64,000 nt of DNA, taken from the NCBI RefSeq assembly GCF_022512515.1, contig NZ_JAKWBK010000001.1, positions 3,968,001 to 4,032,000 of the forward strand, read 5' to 3'. The translations under genes were made by a program, and so were the position numbers. Shown here in pieces: positions 1-10,442 of the stretch (the stretch's first letter is position 1; each line of letters opens with the position of its first letter). The notes below the pieces were generated by a model, which was not told the DNA's origin, did not search any database, and saw only the letters and a list, made by a program, of their open reading frames with translations. Origin of the DNA: Paraniabella hibiscisoli. Lineage in GTDB: Bacteria; Bacteroidota; Bacteroidia; Chitinophagales; Chitinophagaceae.

Positions 1-137
1 ACCCTAAACGACTCAGCCACAAGATACAGCTGACTTGCGATGTATCGAAGGTGCTGCTGTATCTCAATTTTGGCCGGAAAAAGGCCGGGTTGGTTAGAAC
101 GGCGTCGGGCAACTCGGCGTCATTTGCAGCAAAGATC

Positions 138-599
138 TTAAGGATAAGAATAATTCGTATTTAGCTGATCTGCTGCTGCAATTGCCTGGCTTTTTATCTC
201 TCTCACAACAGTTCCGTTTATTTCGGCTTTGTAACTGAAGGCAATAGGACTGTGAGCTGTATTGTCTCCATTAGTGAACTGGTAACCTGCAGAAATCGCA
301 GTAACCGGTTTACTGGTTTCTATTACAAAAACAGCACCTCCTTTCAGGTCGTCTTCGTCGAGAGAGACAACCGATTCATTCGATCTTTCCGTACCGTTTA
401 TTTTCCATACTGTGCTGTTACCGGCTGCTCCGGAACTAAAGATAAAATTCGCATAATCGTTTTGCTCTAGTCCACTAACCTGTATTGTAAATTTGGCAGA
501 TTTAATTCCGTTGAGATCAGGACTTTTATTTTTGCTGCATGCATTCAACGATAAAATTGTAAAAATGATTGGCACAAAGCCGGATAACGATTTTTTCAT
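138..599 (-). CDS. Hypothetical lipoprotein
   Basis: A 153-residue protein with a lipoprotein signal: a short basic start, a hydrophobic stretch and the lipobox LNAC with Cys at about residue 21, so it is probably anchored in a membrane facing the periplasm or the cell surface. The mature part is mostly beta-type sequence rich in Ser, Asn and Thr and has no motif I recognise. The frame is intact, unlike many neighbours. It is followed upstream on the same strand by a second small lipoprotein, so the two may be co-transcribed. The function is unknown; the lipoprotein call is secure. Confidence 0.75.
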   Translation of the reverse strand: MKKSLSGFVPIIFTILSLNACSKNKSPDLNGIKSAKFTIQVSGLEQNDYANFIFSSGAAGNSTVWKINGTERSNESVVSLDEDDLKGGAVFVIETSKPVTAISAGYQFTNGDNTAHSPIAFSYKAEINGTVVREIKSQAIAAADQLNTNYSYP

Positions 600-682
600 A
601 ATGTAGGATTTGTTTTTTTAATTGAAATCTAGTGGGTTGTTCATGCTAAAAGGATCACCATAAAGCCGGGCTGACAAGACAT

Positions 683-995
683 TTACCCGTTTGCTGTCAT
701 GTTTTCTATAAACGGTTCGTCTATGTATTCAGTGCCATCTGTTGTTTTTATTTTAAAACGTATCCGCCGGTAGCCATTATCAGAATTGCTTTCATAAGAC
801 TCATTTTTTAAATTTTTAACCTCAAACGTTGTATTGTAATTGTCCGTATAAAGTTGCTTTTTTGTAATGATAATTTTAAAATCCTTAGGTTGAAACTTGG
901 CCGTATACAACCCAGTCCTTATCTTTTGAGCAACTGGTAAACATTATTACAGTTAATAAAGCTGCCAACATACGATGGATTAAAAGTTGTTTCAT
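683..995 (-). CDS. Small hypothetical lipoprotein, frameshifted in this sequence
   Basis: The start at 995 gives a signal sequence ending in the lipobox FTSC, followed by SKDKDW. The downstream part (683..910) reads open in another frame and continues naturally into about 75 residues of beta-rich sequence. The two parts join if one G is removed from the three-base run at 911..913, giving KDKDWLYTAKFQPKDF at the junction. This is one of the few breaks here that needs a base removed and not added. The protein would be about 104 residues, of unknown function, in tandem with the lipoprotein at 138..599. Confidence 0.6.
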
Positions 996-1200
996 AGTAT
1001 CATGTTTAGTTATTAATGATGTGAAATTAGTGATCATGGAAGCCGCTTTGTCCAAAAATCAATGAACCACGTAAAACGGCCTATATATGCACGAAAACAA
1101 AGCACGTAGATGGTAGTAGGTAAAAAAGCCCGTTAGTATACATTAAATGGTAATTGATGCAATCTATGTACTGTTGTGCTTTTTAACGATTTTTGATGTA

Positions 1201-2264
1201 ATGAAACGGCTGTTATTTCATGTTCTTTTCTGGCTGGTCTATTTTGCCTTGCGTGGCTTTATAGAGTATCTCTGGCTACACGGTAGTTTAAAGGGGTTTT
1301 CTGAAAGCGACTATGTGTTTGCGGCCTGGCTGGCTGCTTTTTTGAGGGATTGCCGGAACTGTTCTATGCCTATTATTTATGTTACCGGGTATGGCCGCGG
1401 GTGGAAAAAGGAGGACTTGCCCGTTGGTGGATATTGGCTGAGGCCCTGGTTATTTTGCTATCAGCCATATACCTGGTGCGTGTTATTTTTTATTATATCG
1501 TATCGGACCAAATATTCAAGGGCCTGTTTCCAACGTCAGAACATTTTGAGTTTCGGAGGTTTATGGTCATTTTGTTCAACTTTATTGCTACATCCGGACT
1601 GATGATCGCTGTTAAGTCGATCCGGCAGCAACTGGAGTTAAAAGAAAAGCAAAAGAATCTCGTAAGAGAAAAACTGGAAACCGAACTTAAAATGTTGAAG
1701 AGCCAGGTGAATCCCCACTTTCTGTTTAATACATTGAATAATATTTACGGACTGTCTATTAAAAAATCAGATAAGACGCCTGAGGCGGTGATGAAGCTAT
1801 CAGAACTTCTTCATTTTACTTTGTACAGGGCCGGTGCTGCAACCATTGCTCTCGAAGAAGAATTGCGGATCATCAAAGATTATATCAGTCTCGAAAAACT
1901 CCGTTACGATGAGCGGCTTGAAGTGCGCTGGGAGCAGGATATCGATAATCCGCAACATGCCATTACACCTTTGATCCTGCTGCCACTTATTGAAAATGCA
2001 TTTAAGCATGGCGCAGGCAACAGCCGTTTCAGCTCCTTTATCCGTGCTAAGATCAGGCTGGAAAACGGTACTTTATTTTTCAGTATTGCTAATTCTTTTG
2101 AAAAGAATGAGCAAAAGTTAGTCCAAAAGGACAGAATTGGTTTGCACAATACCCGCAGGCAGCTGGAGTTGACGTATAAAGAATATGAGCTGGATATTTA
2201 TCAAAAAGAACAGGTGTTTTCGGTTGAACTGACCATTAATTTAAATAGCTATGGAACAGCTTAA
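1201..2264 (+). CDS. LytS-type sensor histidine kinase (one frameshift)
   Basis: Sensor kinase of the His_kinase (PF06580) family. The N-terminal part has several hydrophobic helices. A coiled-coil linker (KSIRQQLELKEKQKNL) leads to the phosphoacceptor block KSQVNPHFLFNTLNNI and the N-box PLILLPLIENAFKHG. I chose the start at 1201 (MKRLLFHVLFWLVYF), which is typical of the family, over an upstream ATG at 1147. The frame breaks at the T run 1338..1343; one more T gives AAFFEGLPELFYAYY and joins the halves. The gene overlaps the following response regulator by 14 bp, so the two form an operon. It presumably phosphorylates that regulator; the stimulus is unknown. Confidence 0.85.
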
Positions 2265-2970
2265 ATGTATTATAGTAGAAGATGAGCCCATCGCGGCCGA
2301 GATTCTGGAAAATTATATAGCCCAGGTGCCGTTTTTAAACCTGGTGGATAAGGTTACCGATGCTATTTATGCATTAGAGCTCTTGCAGAAAACATCCGTT
2401 GATGTGATGTTCCTCGATATTCATTTACCCGGCTTAAAGGGATTGGACCTGTTGAAAATACTGAGGAAGCAGCCGCAAGTGATCCTGACCACTGCCTACC
2501 GGGAGTATGCTTTGGATGGTTATGACCTGGCTGTCGTAGATTATCTTCTGAAGCCTATACAGTTTAATCGATTCCTGGCGGCTGTAAATAAGCTAGCCTT
2601 GCCAGGTATAAAATCCATTGTAGAGAATCCTGTGGAAAAGGAGCAGCCTGTTAGGCGACATATTTTTGTGAATATTAATAAGAAAAATATCAGGATCTAC
2701 CTGGATGAGATCGTTTATATAGAAAGCCAGCGGGAGTATATCAAAATTGTTACAGAAAGGCAGCCTTACCTGGTTAAATATCAATTGACCGATTTTGAAA
2801 TACTGCTTGGTTCTGTTGATTTTATAAGGGTACATCGTTCCTTTATTGTTTCCAAGCCCCGGATAAGGGCCTATACTGCTACGGAGATTGAGATGGAAGC
2901 AGGCGCGATTCCCATTGGGAGGAACTTTAAGGAGCTCGTGTTCAAGGCCCTGGAAAACCCTATTTCCTAA
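2251..2970 (+). CDS. LytTR-family response regulator
   Basis: A 239-residue cytoplasmic DNA-binding regulator. The receiver domain (about 1-120) shows the acidic pair D11/E12 region, phosphoacceptor D56 in MFLDIHLPG, the conserved Thr near 80 and Lys near 101 in DYLLKPI. The C-terminal LytTR domain (about 135-235) contains the family pattern IVYIESQREYIKI and VHRSFIVS. It overlaps the LytS-type kinase gene by 14 bp, so this is a standard LytS/LytTR two-component pair of Bacteroidota. The likely targets include the cell-envelope gene that follows at 3057, but that is inference from position only. Confidence 0.9.
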   Translation: MEQLKCIIVEDEPIAAEILENYIAQVPFLNLVDKVTDAIYALELLQKTSVDVMFLDIHLPGLKGLDLLKILRKQPQVILTTAYREYALDGYDLAVVDYLLKPIQFNRFLAAVNKLALPGIKSIVENPVEKEQPVRRHIFVNINKKNIRIYLDEIVYIESQREYIKIVTERQPYLVKYQLTDFEILLGSVDFIRVHRSFIVSKPRIRAYTATEIEMEAGAIPIGRNFKELVFKALENPIS

Positions 2971-3000
2971 TTTTGAGACATATTTAATAAATACCCTGTA

Positions 3001-3028
3001 TTTGCCATTTATCTTTATTGTAAATTCG
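3001..3028 (+). promoter_or_regulatory. Candidate Bacteroidota promoter for the LysM/SH3 gene
   Basis: TTTG at 3001..3004 and TAAATTCG at 3021..3028 approximate the Bacteroidota -33 (TTTG) and -7 (TAnnTTTG) elements, with a 16-base spacer that is slightly short. The start codon at 3057 lies 28 bases downstream. One mismatch occurs in the -7 box. Confidence 0.4.
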
Positions 3029-3056
3029 CGAAGCATTTAAAGGATCAATTTTAGAT

Positions 3057-4980
3057 ATGAAGAAATATTTTTTACTGGCAGGATTTGTTATTTCGTCTGG
3101 ATGGGCAATGGCACAAAGCGGCAGGCTGATCGCAGAAAAATCGGGTAAAGGGGCAGTGTTGGTACACCAGGTGCAGGCAAAAGAGGGGCTGTATTCTATC
3201 AGTCGGGTGTATAACGTAAAAGTAGCTGATATCGCTGCTGCTAATGGATTTGATAAAGACAAAGGCCTCTCGATTGGCCAGAAGATAAAAATCCCCCTAA
3301 CTGCTGAGAATCTTTCTCAGAAAAAGGGAAGACACCCGTGTATTATGAAGTATCGGCTAAAGAAACATTATCCAGCATTAGCAGCCGTTTTAATAAAGTG
3401 GCCGTAAAGGATCTGAGGAGCTGGAACAAAATTGACGGCGACGCTGTGGGGAAGGAGAAGCGTATTATTGTGGGATATTTTGATGGAGCTGCGCCTGTTG
3501 CAGCTGCGGAAAAAGAAACAGATCAAAAAGCTAACACTACTAAAACCAATACCAAAATCATTGGTCAGGCTTTGGTAAAAGGCACCAGTATAAACATCCG
3601 TAAAGGTCCGGCAACAGACCAGAATGTTGTGGGAACCGCACAGCAAAATGATGTACTGGAAATTCTAAAAAAGTAGATGATGAGTGGGCATGGGTGCGTA
3701 CTAAAGATGGGATAGAGGGTTTTGCGGCTTCCCAGTTTTTAGAACCGATAGAAAAGAAGGCGGAAGCTAAACCTTCACGTTCTACTGCAAAACCGATTGG
3801 TACTGCTACCGTTTCGGGAACGAATATTAATATTCGCAAAGGACCTGCCACTGACCAGGAAGTGGTGGGCGTAGCACAGCAGGATGAAACTGTAGATATT
3901 ATTAAAAAAGTGAATAGCGAATGGACCTCGATCCGTACCAAAGAAGGGGTAGAGGGATTCGTTGCTTCTCAGTTTTTAGCTTCAGGCGATAAAAAGACAT
4001 TGACTAAATCAGAAGTTCCTGCAGTAGCCAAAGCTATCGGCAAGGCTACCGTTTCCGGTACGAACATTAATATCCGTAAAGGAGCTGCCACCGACCAGGA
4101 AGTGGTAGGCGTGGCGCAGCAGGATGAAGAAGTGGATGTACTTAAAAACGTAAATAGCGAGTGGACTTCCATTCGCACCAAAGATGGGGTAGAAGGATTT
4201 GTAGCTTCCCGGTTTTTAGTAGCTGGCAGCAAGAAGGCCGAGCCTGCCAAAGTTGTTGCGGCTACAAAAACTGCAACAGCTTACGGCACCCGTGTCAATA
4301 TTCGCAAAGGCCCCGCCACCGACCAGGAAGTGGTAGGCATGGCGCAGGCAGAGGAAGTACTGACTTATATCCGAAAGGTAGATAACGATTGGTCAGAAGT
4401 GCGCAATGCTGATGGCTCTGTAACTGGTTTCGTAGCAACCAGGTTTTTATCATTTGACGGGAAGCCTTCAGTTGCTTCGGTAGAAGCGGAGGCTTTGGCT
4501 AAAACCCATGCAGAGGAAGCAAGAAAAGCAGCAGCAGAATCCGCCGCTACAGAAAGCGCACTGGCAGAGGCAAAGAAGAAAGAAGAAGATCAGAAAGCGG
4601 AGAGCCTTGTATCGGAGAAAATAACGGCAAAGAACGATGCGGAAACAATTGCACCTGATGAAGCCGGTTATTTTAAAACAGATTATCTCAAGATGGTGAA
4701 CCCTAATCTTGCGTATGAAAAAACTTTAGCTTCCGGTATTTTTAAAACGGATCGTGGCTGGAATGATGGTAAATACTATTTACTGATGGATAATGCTGCT
4801 CCGGGCAGCCTGGTAAAATTGACCAATCCGGCTAACAACAAAGTGGTATATGCCAAAGTACTGGGTAAAATGAAAGGTATCCAATACAGCGAAGGATTTG
4901 ATATCCGTATCAGCGAAGCCGCTGCTCAGAAACTACAGTTAGGCAGCTCCGATAAGTTTAACGTAATGGTGACCTATTAA
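3057..4980 (+). CDS. Exported LysM and tandem SH3-domain cell-envelope protein (two frameshifts)
   Basis: A secreted protein of about 641 residues after repair. A signal peptide ends near AMAQS. Two LysM domains (about 35-82 and 93-140) should bind peptidoglycan. Four bacterial SH3 repeats follow (starting near 167, 244, 325 and 406), each with the core NIRKGPATDQ or a variant and ending GFxASxFL. An Ala/Glu-rich linker (about 470-530) leads to a C-terminal double-psi-barrel-like segment (about 536-641, SGIFKTDRGW...NNKVVYAKVLG). Breaks at 3321..3330 and in the A run 3667..3672 are each repaired by one extra base. It lies downstream of the LytTR pair and may respond to it. A wall-binding role is inferred from the domains. 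Confidence 0.8.
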
Positions 4981-5007
4981 TAAATTGGCGACAGGTTTAG
5001 AGCCTGT

Positions 5008-6164
5008 TTAAATATCGCCAACGTCTTTCCATGATATAATACTGGTGTGCTCATTTATAGGTTCGGTTTTTGCGCCGCCGTAAATGAGCATACTTTGTGA
5101 ATGGAGGCGATTGTTTTTTTGCCAATAGCGAATACCAGAAAACATAGATGGTATAGTGGCTTTGGCTGCTTTTATTTCAATGGCTAAAGTCTGTCCATCC
5201 TTCTCATATACCAGGTCTATTTCATTACCAGCGCTATCCCTGAAATAATACATCCCTTCTGATATGCCCTGGTTAAAATTGTTCTTTTTATTTCGCTAAT
5301 GATCCAATTTTCAAACAATGCGCCATAAGCATTATGCTTTTTCAGGTTGGTAATATTGGATATGCCTAATAGCCTGGATAATAGTCCTGTATCATGAAAG
5401 TACAATTTGGGGCTTTTAAGTATACGCTTATTTAAATTGTTATGCCAGGGCTGTAGTAAAAAGATAATATAGCTGCTTTCCAGCACTCCCAGCCAGGACA
5501 GGATCGTTTTAGTATCTACCCCAACCTGTTTGGCCAACTCTTCCCTGTTCAAGATCTGGCCGGCATAATTGGCGCACAAAAATAAAAAACGGTTAAATGC
5601 CGCCAGGTTATTAATGTTTTTCAGCAAACGAACATCGCGCTGCACATAGGTCTGAATGTAGCTGTTCATCCATATTTCAGGTTTCAGCCTTTCCTGCCAT
5701 ATTTCGGGATAACCGCCGGTAAGAATATGTTTTGCAAAATCATTTTCATCAAGCTGCGCCTCCTTTAATTCGGCATAGCTCAGAGGTAATAATGAAATAT
5801 AACCGGCGCGACCTGCAAGCGATTGGGATATCTGCTCCTGTAACAAAAAATTGTTAGAACCGGTTAGTATAAACTGACCGCGTTTGGTATTTTTATCCAG
5901 GATTACCTGTAGGTAGCGAAGCAGTTCAGGAATGCGCTGTACTTCATCAAGTATTGCACCGTTTTTATATTGGTTCAAAAACTTTTCAATATCCTGTAGC
6001 GCTTCCCGTTCAACAGCCGGGCTTTCGAAGTTGATATACGCTTTATCAGGACATAAGAGCCTGCTTAAAGTGGTTTTTCCACTTTGCCGGGGACCCGTTA
6101 TGCACAGCGCTCTGAATTGAGTCAGAGATTCTTTTGCTGATCGTAAGATTGCTCTTTCAATCAT
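5008..6164 (-). CDS. AAA-type ATPase with DUF4143 domain (one frameshift)
   Basis: Predicted cytoplasmic ATPase of the AAA_14 plus DUF4143 family. The Walker A motif GPRQSGKTT sits near residue 24 and the Walker B region GAILDEVQRIP near 72. A sensor-like LTGSNN follows, then the DUF4143 part with a PD-(D/E)xK-like C-terminus (GNEIDLVYE ... AIEIKAAK). The break at the run 5285..5289 is repaired by one base, giving EIKKNNFNQGISEGMYYF. I chose the start at 6164 (MIERAILRSAKES) because the upstream in-frame extension runs through the 37-bp repeats. The biological role of this very common family is not settled; a nuclease or toxin-like function has been suggested from the fold. Confidence 0.82.
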
Positions 6165-6166
6165 TA

Positions 6167-6256
6167 GATTCCATTTTTGCAAAAATATGTAAAAATGGAG
6201 TTGGATTCTATTTTTGCAAGAAATTGTAAAAATGGAGTGAGATTCCATTTTTACAG
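6167..6256 (-). promoter_or_regulatory. 37-bp tandem repeats with inverted repeats over the ATPase promoter
   Basis: Two contiguous 37-bp direct repeats (6167..6203 and 6204..6240) and a partial third (6241..6256). Each full unit holds an imperfect inverted repeat whose arms are CCATTTTTGCA and TGTAAAAATGG (variants in unit 2) around a 6-base spacer. On the minus strand the first unit contains a perfect -7 box TATTTTTG (6187..6180) only 16 bases from the chosen start codon, so the repeats overlap the promoter. They look like operator sites for a repressor, possibly the gene's own product, and would leave a very short mRNA leader. Confidence 0.6.
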
Positions 6257-6302
6257 GAATGCCTTTTTAGATGTCATTGAGATGAATCCTAATTGAACGG
6301 AT

Positions 6303-7240
6303 TTAGAACCTATAGCCTCTTAAAAAGTCTTGGATCAGCATTCGTTTTTTACCTTCCAGTTGAATTTCAAGCAGGCTGATCCATCCATCAGAGCAGGCTA
6401 GGTGCAGATAGGCTTTTCCGTCTGTGTCGAACTCACCTGGTGTTGAACCTGGTGGGAGATTGGTTTTTTCGGCACGATAGATCTTTAACTTTTTTCCTTT
6501 TAAAAAGGTAAACGCTGCAGGGTAGGGCGAAAGTCCGCGTATCAGGTTATACACTTCTTCGGCGCTTTGAGCCGTATTGATCTCGCAGGTTTCTGTAAAT
6601 ATTTTGGGTGCATGGTGTAAGGTGGCGTTGGTTGATAACAACTGCGGCATCTCCTTTAGACTGTCATCGGCCAGGCCTTTCACTGTTTTTAATAATAGCG
6701 CTGCACCAATATGCATCATGGTGTCGTGTACGGTACCAGCCGTATCAGTTTCCCTGATCGGAAAACTTTCCTGTAGCAATATATCGCCGGTATCTATTTC
6801 ATGTTGAAGTTTGAAGGTGGTAACACCGGTTTCCTTTTCACCATTGATAACAGCCCAGTTAATAGGCGCTGCACCGCGGTATTGTGGCAGCAGGGAGCCA
6901 TGCAGGTTGATGGTGCCCAGCGGTGGCATATTCCATACTACTTCGGGGAGCATACGAAATGCCACACAAATCTGCAGGTCGGCTTTTAATGCTCTTAATT
7001 CTTCTAAAAAAGCAGGATTTTTCAGCTTTTCAGGTTGAAGCACAGGGAGGTTTTGGCTGATGGCATATTTTTTACGGCACTTTGCTGCAGTTCCATACCC
7101 CGTCCGGCCGGTTTGTCGGGCGCAGTAATAACTGCCACTATAGTACATCCGGCTTTTACCAAGGCATCCAGGCTGGTTACTGCAAATTCGGGCGTACCCA
7201 TATAGATAATACGAAGGTCTTTGTAATGATCCACACTCAT
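6303..7240 (-). CDS. fmt: Methionyl-tRNA formyltransferase (one frameshift)
   Basis: Formylates initiator Met-tRNA using 10-formyltetrahydrofolate. The N-terminal Rossmann-type domain begins [13 protein letters not shown], then APDKPAGRG. The hydrolase core contains the signature [16 protein letters not shown] followed by DTGDILLQE. The C-terminal domain has the [10 protein letters not shown] block. The length of about 313 residues is normal. The start at 7240 ([15 protein letters not shown]) fits the family. The frame breaks in the run 7068..7073 after QQSAV; one extra A gives [17 protein letters not shown]. An essential-type gene with a clean one-base break supports sequencing error over real loss. 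Confidence 0.92.
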
Positions 7241-7449
7241 GGGCGCGAATATCGTTAGCTTTTTCCACAAAAAACAGGTAGCAAACTAAAAAGGCCTACC
7301 TTCGGCCGCAGAGATTACCGGCTTCTGATACAGTTTTGTGTTGAATATTGTACCAGGTACACGTGTGCGACGCCCGCCAGAGCGAACGGGCAGGCAACGA
7401 TGACGAGTAATAATTAAAAGCTGGCTTAAAAAATAACAAACTAGAAAAA

Positions 7450-7905
7450 ATGCAACAAGTAAAAAAAGGTGATAAAGTAAAAGTGCATTATCACGGTAAG
7501 TTAACTACAGGTGAAACATTTGATAGCTCTGAAGGGCGCGAGCCGCTGGAGTTTGAGGTAGGTAGTGGTATGGTGATCAAAGGATTTGATGATGGCGTTA
7601 CAGGTATGGAAGTGGGTGAGAAAAAGACGATCAATATACCTGTGGAAGAAGCGTATGGTCCTAAAAACGACGAAATGCTGATCGACATGCCAAAGGATCG
7701 TTTCCCGGAAGACATGCAGCTGGAGGTTGGAATGCCACTCGTTATGAGCGATCCCAGCGGGCAGCAATTTCAGGTAGTTGTTACAGAAATTAAAGAGGAT
7801 GCGGTAACTCTTGATGGTAACCATCCGCTGGCAGGTAAAGACCTTATTTTCGACCTCGAACTGGTAGGTATTGAAGCTAAACCTTCTTTAATTATAACTC
7901 CCTAA
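7450..7905 (+). CDS. FKBP-type (SlyD-like) peptidyl-prolyl isomerase
   Basis: A 151-residue cytoplasmic isomerase of the SlyD branch. The FKBP half-domain reads [19 protein letters not shown] and [15 protein letters not shown]. The insert-in-flap chaperone domain (about 70-125) starts at EEAYGPKND and contains [10 protein letters not shown]. The FKBP fold closes with [15 protein letters not shown], the most typical SlyD string. Unlike E. coli SlyD there is no long His/Cys-rich metal-binding tail; the protein ends about 10 residues after the fold. The frame is intact. A strong intrinsic terminator follows, so it is probably the end of its transcription unit. Confidence 0.92.
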   Translation: MQQVKKGDKVKVHYHGKLTTGETFDSSEGREPLEFEVGSGMVIKGFDDGVTGMEVGEKKTINIPVEEAYGPKNDEMLIDMPKDRFPEDMQLEVGMPLVMSDPSGQQFQVVVTEIKEDAVTLDGNHPLAGKDLIFDLELVGIEAKPSLIITP

Positions 7906-7929
7906 TTCGTAGTATTGTATATATAATTT

Positions 7930-7965
7930 CCCCAGGGTATATTTGACGATACTTTGGGGTTTTTT
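7930..7965 (+). terminator. Rho-independent terminator after the FKBP gene
   Basis: An 11-base-pair stem (arms CCCCAGGGTAT and ATACTTTGGGG, with two G-T wobbles) and an 8-base loop are followed at once by six T. It begins 25 bases after the stop codon at 7905. Confidence 0.85.
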
Positions 7966-7978
7966 ATGGTTTGATTTA

Positions 7979-8010
7979 TTGGTTTCTTTATGCTGCAACC
8001 CTTAAATTTG
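7979..8010 (+). promoter_or_regulatory. Bacteroidota promoter upstream of pepT
   Basis: A perfect -7 box TAAATTTG at 8003..8010 is preceded by TTG at 7979..7981 with a 21-base spacer. It lies directly behind the FKBP terminator and 44 bases before the pepT start, so pepT appears to have its own promoter. Confidence 0.6.
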
Positions 8011-8053
8011 CATAGAGCCTGAAAAGTACCTATAACAGATAAAATAATATTGA

Positions 8054-9315
8054 ATGATCAGTGACTATGACTTTAGTGTTGCGAACCGCTTTCTGAAATA
8101 CGTTACCGTAGATACGCAAAGTGACCCTAATGCGGACCGTTTTCCATCTACAGAAAAGCAAAAGGACTTGAGCAGGATATTGGTGGATGAGTTACAGCAG
8201 ATGGGTGTGGCAGATGCACACCTGGATGAGCATGGTTATGTGTATGCAACCATCCCGGCCACTACTGATAAGAAGGTTCCGGTATTATGTTTCTGTAGTC
8301 ACGTTGACACTGCGCCCGATTGTTCAGGCACTGGTGTAAAACCTATTGTTCATAAAGATTTTGACGGAAAGGATATTGTATTGCCTGATGATCCAACACA
8401 GGTCATCTCTATCAGGCAGCATTCGTACCTGAAGAAACGCATTGGCGATGATATCATAACAGCTTCCGGAACCACTTTGCTGGGAGCAGATGATAAAGCT
8501 GGTGTAGCCATTATTATGGACCTTGCTAATTACCTGGTTAACCATCCCGAAGTAAAGCATGGCGATATTAAAATATTGTTTACACCCGATGAAGAAGTGG
8601 GACGAGGTGTAGAGAAAGTAGACCTGGCAAAGCTGGGCGCAGATTTTGGCTATACGCTCGATGGTGGTAAACGCGGAACTTATACGGATGAAACCTTTAG
8701 TGCTAATGGCGTTACTGTTACTTTTTACGGCATCAGCGCCCACCCTGGTTATGCCAAAGGGAAGCTGGTTAATGCAATGAAGGTAGCAGGTACTTTTTAG
8801 ACCTGATGCCTAAGGATTCTTTTAGCCCGGAGAATACGGAAGACCGTGAAGGTTTTGTACATCCGGTTCAAATGGAAGGGACCGTAGAAAAAGCAGTCGT
8901 TCATTTTATCATCCGCGATTTTGATACTTCGATGCTGAAGCTTCATGAAAAGAGATTGGAGCAATTTGCCAAACAGGCTACGGGCCGCTACGATGGTTCC
9001 ACTTACACTTTTGAAAGCAGAGAGCAATACCGCAACATGAAAGATGTGTTGAAAGATTATCCGCAGATCGGTGAGTTTGTAAAGGAAGCCATGAAGCGTA
9101 GTGAGGTTGATTTCAGGCAGGATAGCGCCCGCGGGGGAACTGACGGATCCCGCTTATCCTTTATGGGTTTGCCTTGCCCGGATATTTTTACCGGCGAAAT
9201 GGCTTTTCATAGCAAACAGGAGTATGTAAGCGTGCAGGATATGCAGAAGTCGGTTGAAGTGCTGGTAAACCTGGTACAGGTGTGGGAGGAGAAAGGAGCG
9301 GCCGTTACTGCATAG
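8054..9315 (+). CDS. pepT: Peptidase T, tripeptide aminopeptidase (one frameshift)
   Basis: M20-family zinc aminopeptidase that removes the N-terminal residue of tripeptides in the cytoplasm. Metal and catalytic residues are visible: H83 and D85 in SHVDT, D146 in GADDKAG, the EE pair at 180-181 in TPDEEVGRG, and the later RGGTDGSRLSFMGLP block. The dimerisation domain contains ISAHPGYAKGKLVNAM. The break at the T run 8794..8798 is repaired by one T, giving VAGTFLDLMPKDSFSPENTEDR. The total of about 420 residues matches the family. It sits between the FKBP and SPFH genes with its own promoter. Confidence 0.93.
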
Positions 9316-9430
9316 TATGAATTATTGTATATAAATTTATCGGGGCAACCTGATAAAGTCAATATGGTTGTTGTTCTTATTGATCGCTTGAATCAAATAT
9401 TTCTTTCTTTTTCATAAAAAACAAAACACT

Positions 9431-10386
9431 ATGGAATTTTTAAGTTACTGGTGGGTAGTTCTTATACTCATCGTTGTGTTCAGCGGCCTGTTCACCATCA
9501 ACCAGGGGTATATAGGCGTTATCACTATGTTTGGAAAATACCAGCGTATTGCCCGTCCGGGACTACGTTTTAAAATTCCATTTATAGAGCAATTATTTAA
9601 AAGAGTTTCTACGCAAAACCGATCGGTTGAGTTGGAGTTTCAGGCTGTAACCCAAGATCAGGCAAATGTTTACTTTAAGGCCATGTTGTTGTATATGGTA
9701 CAGAACTCAGATGAAGAAACCATTAAAAAGGTGGCTTTTAAATTTATTAGTGATCGCGACCTGATGCAGGCTTTGATCAAAACCATTGAAGGGAATGTAC
9801 GTTCTTTTGTGGCTACTAAAAAGCAGGCAGAGGTATTAGGCTTGCGTCGCGAGATTGTACAATATGTAAAAGTTGAAATTGATCAAACCCTGGAGGAGTG
9901 GGGTTTCCACCTGCAGGATCTGCAGATCAACGATATTACATTTGATAAAATGATCCTGGACTCTATGAGTAAGGTGGTAGCCAGTAATAACCTGAAAGCT
10001 GCTGCTGAAAATGAAGGTCAGGCTTTATTAATCACTAAAACCAAGTCGGCAGAGGCAGAAGGAAACGCTATTAAAATCAGTGCCGAGGCAGAACGTGAGG
10101 CTGCACGCTTACGTGGACAGGGTATTGCGCTGTTTAGAGAAGAAGTTGCAAAAGGTATGTCCTCAGCAGCCGAAGAGTTAAGAGACAGGCCAACCTGGAT
10201 ACCAACTTTATTTTGTTTAGTATGTGGACAGAAGCGATCAAAAATTTTGCAGAATTTGGAAAAGGCAATGTGATCTTTTTAGATGGAAGTACGGAGGGTA
10301 TGGAAAAAACGATGAAACAATTTCAGGGTTTGATGTTGAGACAGGCTGGAACAAGCGACGATTTTAATAAATCTCAAAATCAATAA
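9431..10386 (+). CDS. SPFH/Band 7 membrane protein (one frameshift)
   Basis: A stomatin/prohibitin-like protein. One N-terminal membrane helix (about 4-24) is followed by the SPFH domain (INQGYIGVITMFGKYQR...GLRFKIPF) and then a long Ala/Glu-rich coiled coil (SAEAEGNAIKISAEAEREAA) typical of flotillin-type oligomers. The C-terminus changes frame near 10188. One extra G there gives RANLDTNFILFSMWTEAIKNF and a tail ending DDFNKSQNQ at 10386, a better end than the alternative stop at 10273. The protein probably organises membrane microdomains or controls membrane proteases; the partner is unknown. Confidence 0.82.
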
Positions 10387-10417
10387 ACTTTAAGGGTGTT
10401 TGTATTTAATTTTTCAT

Positions 10418-10425
10418 TAGATTTG
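10418..10425 (+). promoter_or_regulatory. -7 promoter box of the tRNA-Leu gene
   Basis: TAGATTTG matches the Bacteroidota TAnnTTTG box exactly and ends 17 bases before the tRNA. TTTG at 10399..10402 could be the -33 element, but the 15-base spacer is short. Confidence 0.5.
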
Positions 10426-10442
10426 CCACCCCAAAACAGGCT

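Noticed and set aside
3..164. Open plus-strand frame at the left edge that could be the C-terminus of a gene starting outside the window
   Set aside because: Only 54 codons, no recognisable motif, and it overlaps the end of the lipoprotein gene at 138..599 on the other strand. It could be chance.
5217..6248. Longer form of the DUF4143 ATPase starting at 6248
   Set aside because: The extra 28 residues are a translation of the operator repeats; homologues begin near MIERAIL.
6167..6256. CRISPR-like look of the 37-bp repeats
   Set aside because: The units are directly contiguous with no unique spacers and number only about 2.4, so they fit operator sites and not a CRISPR array.
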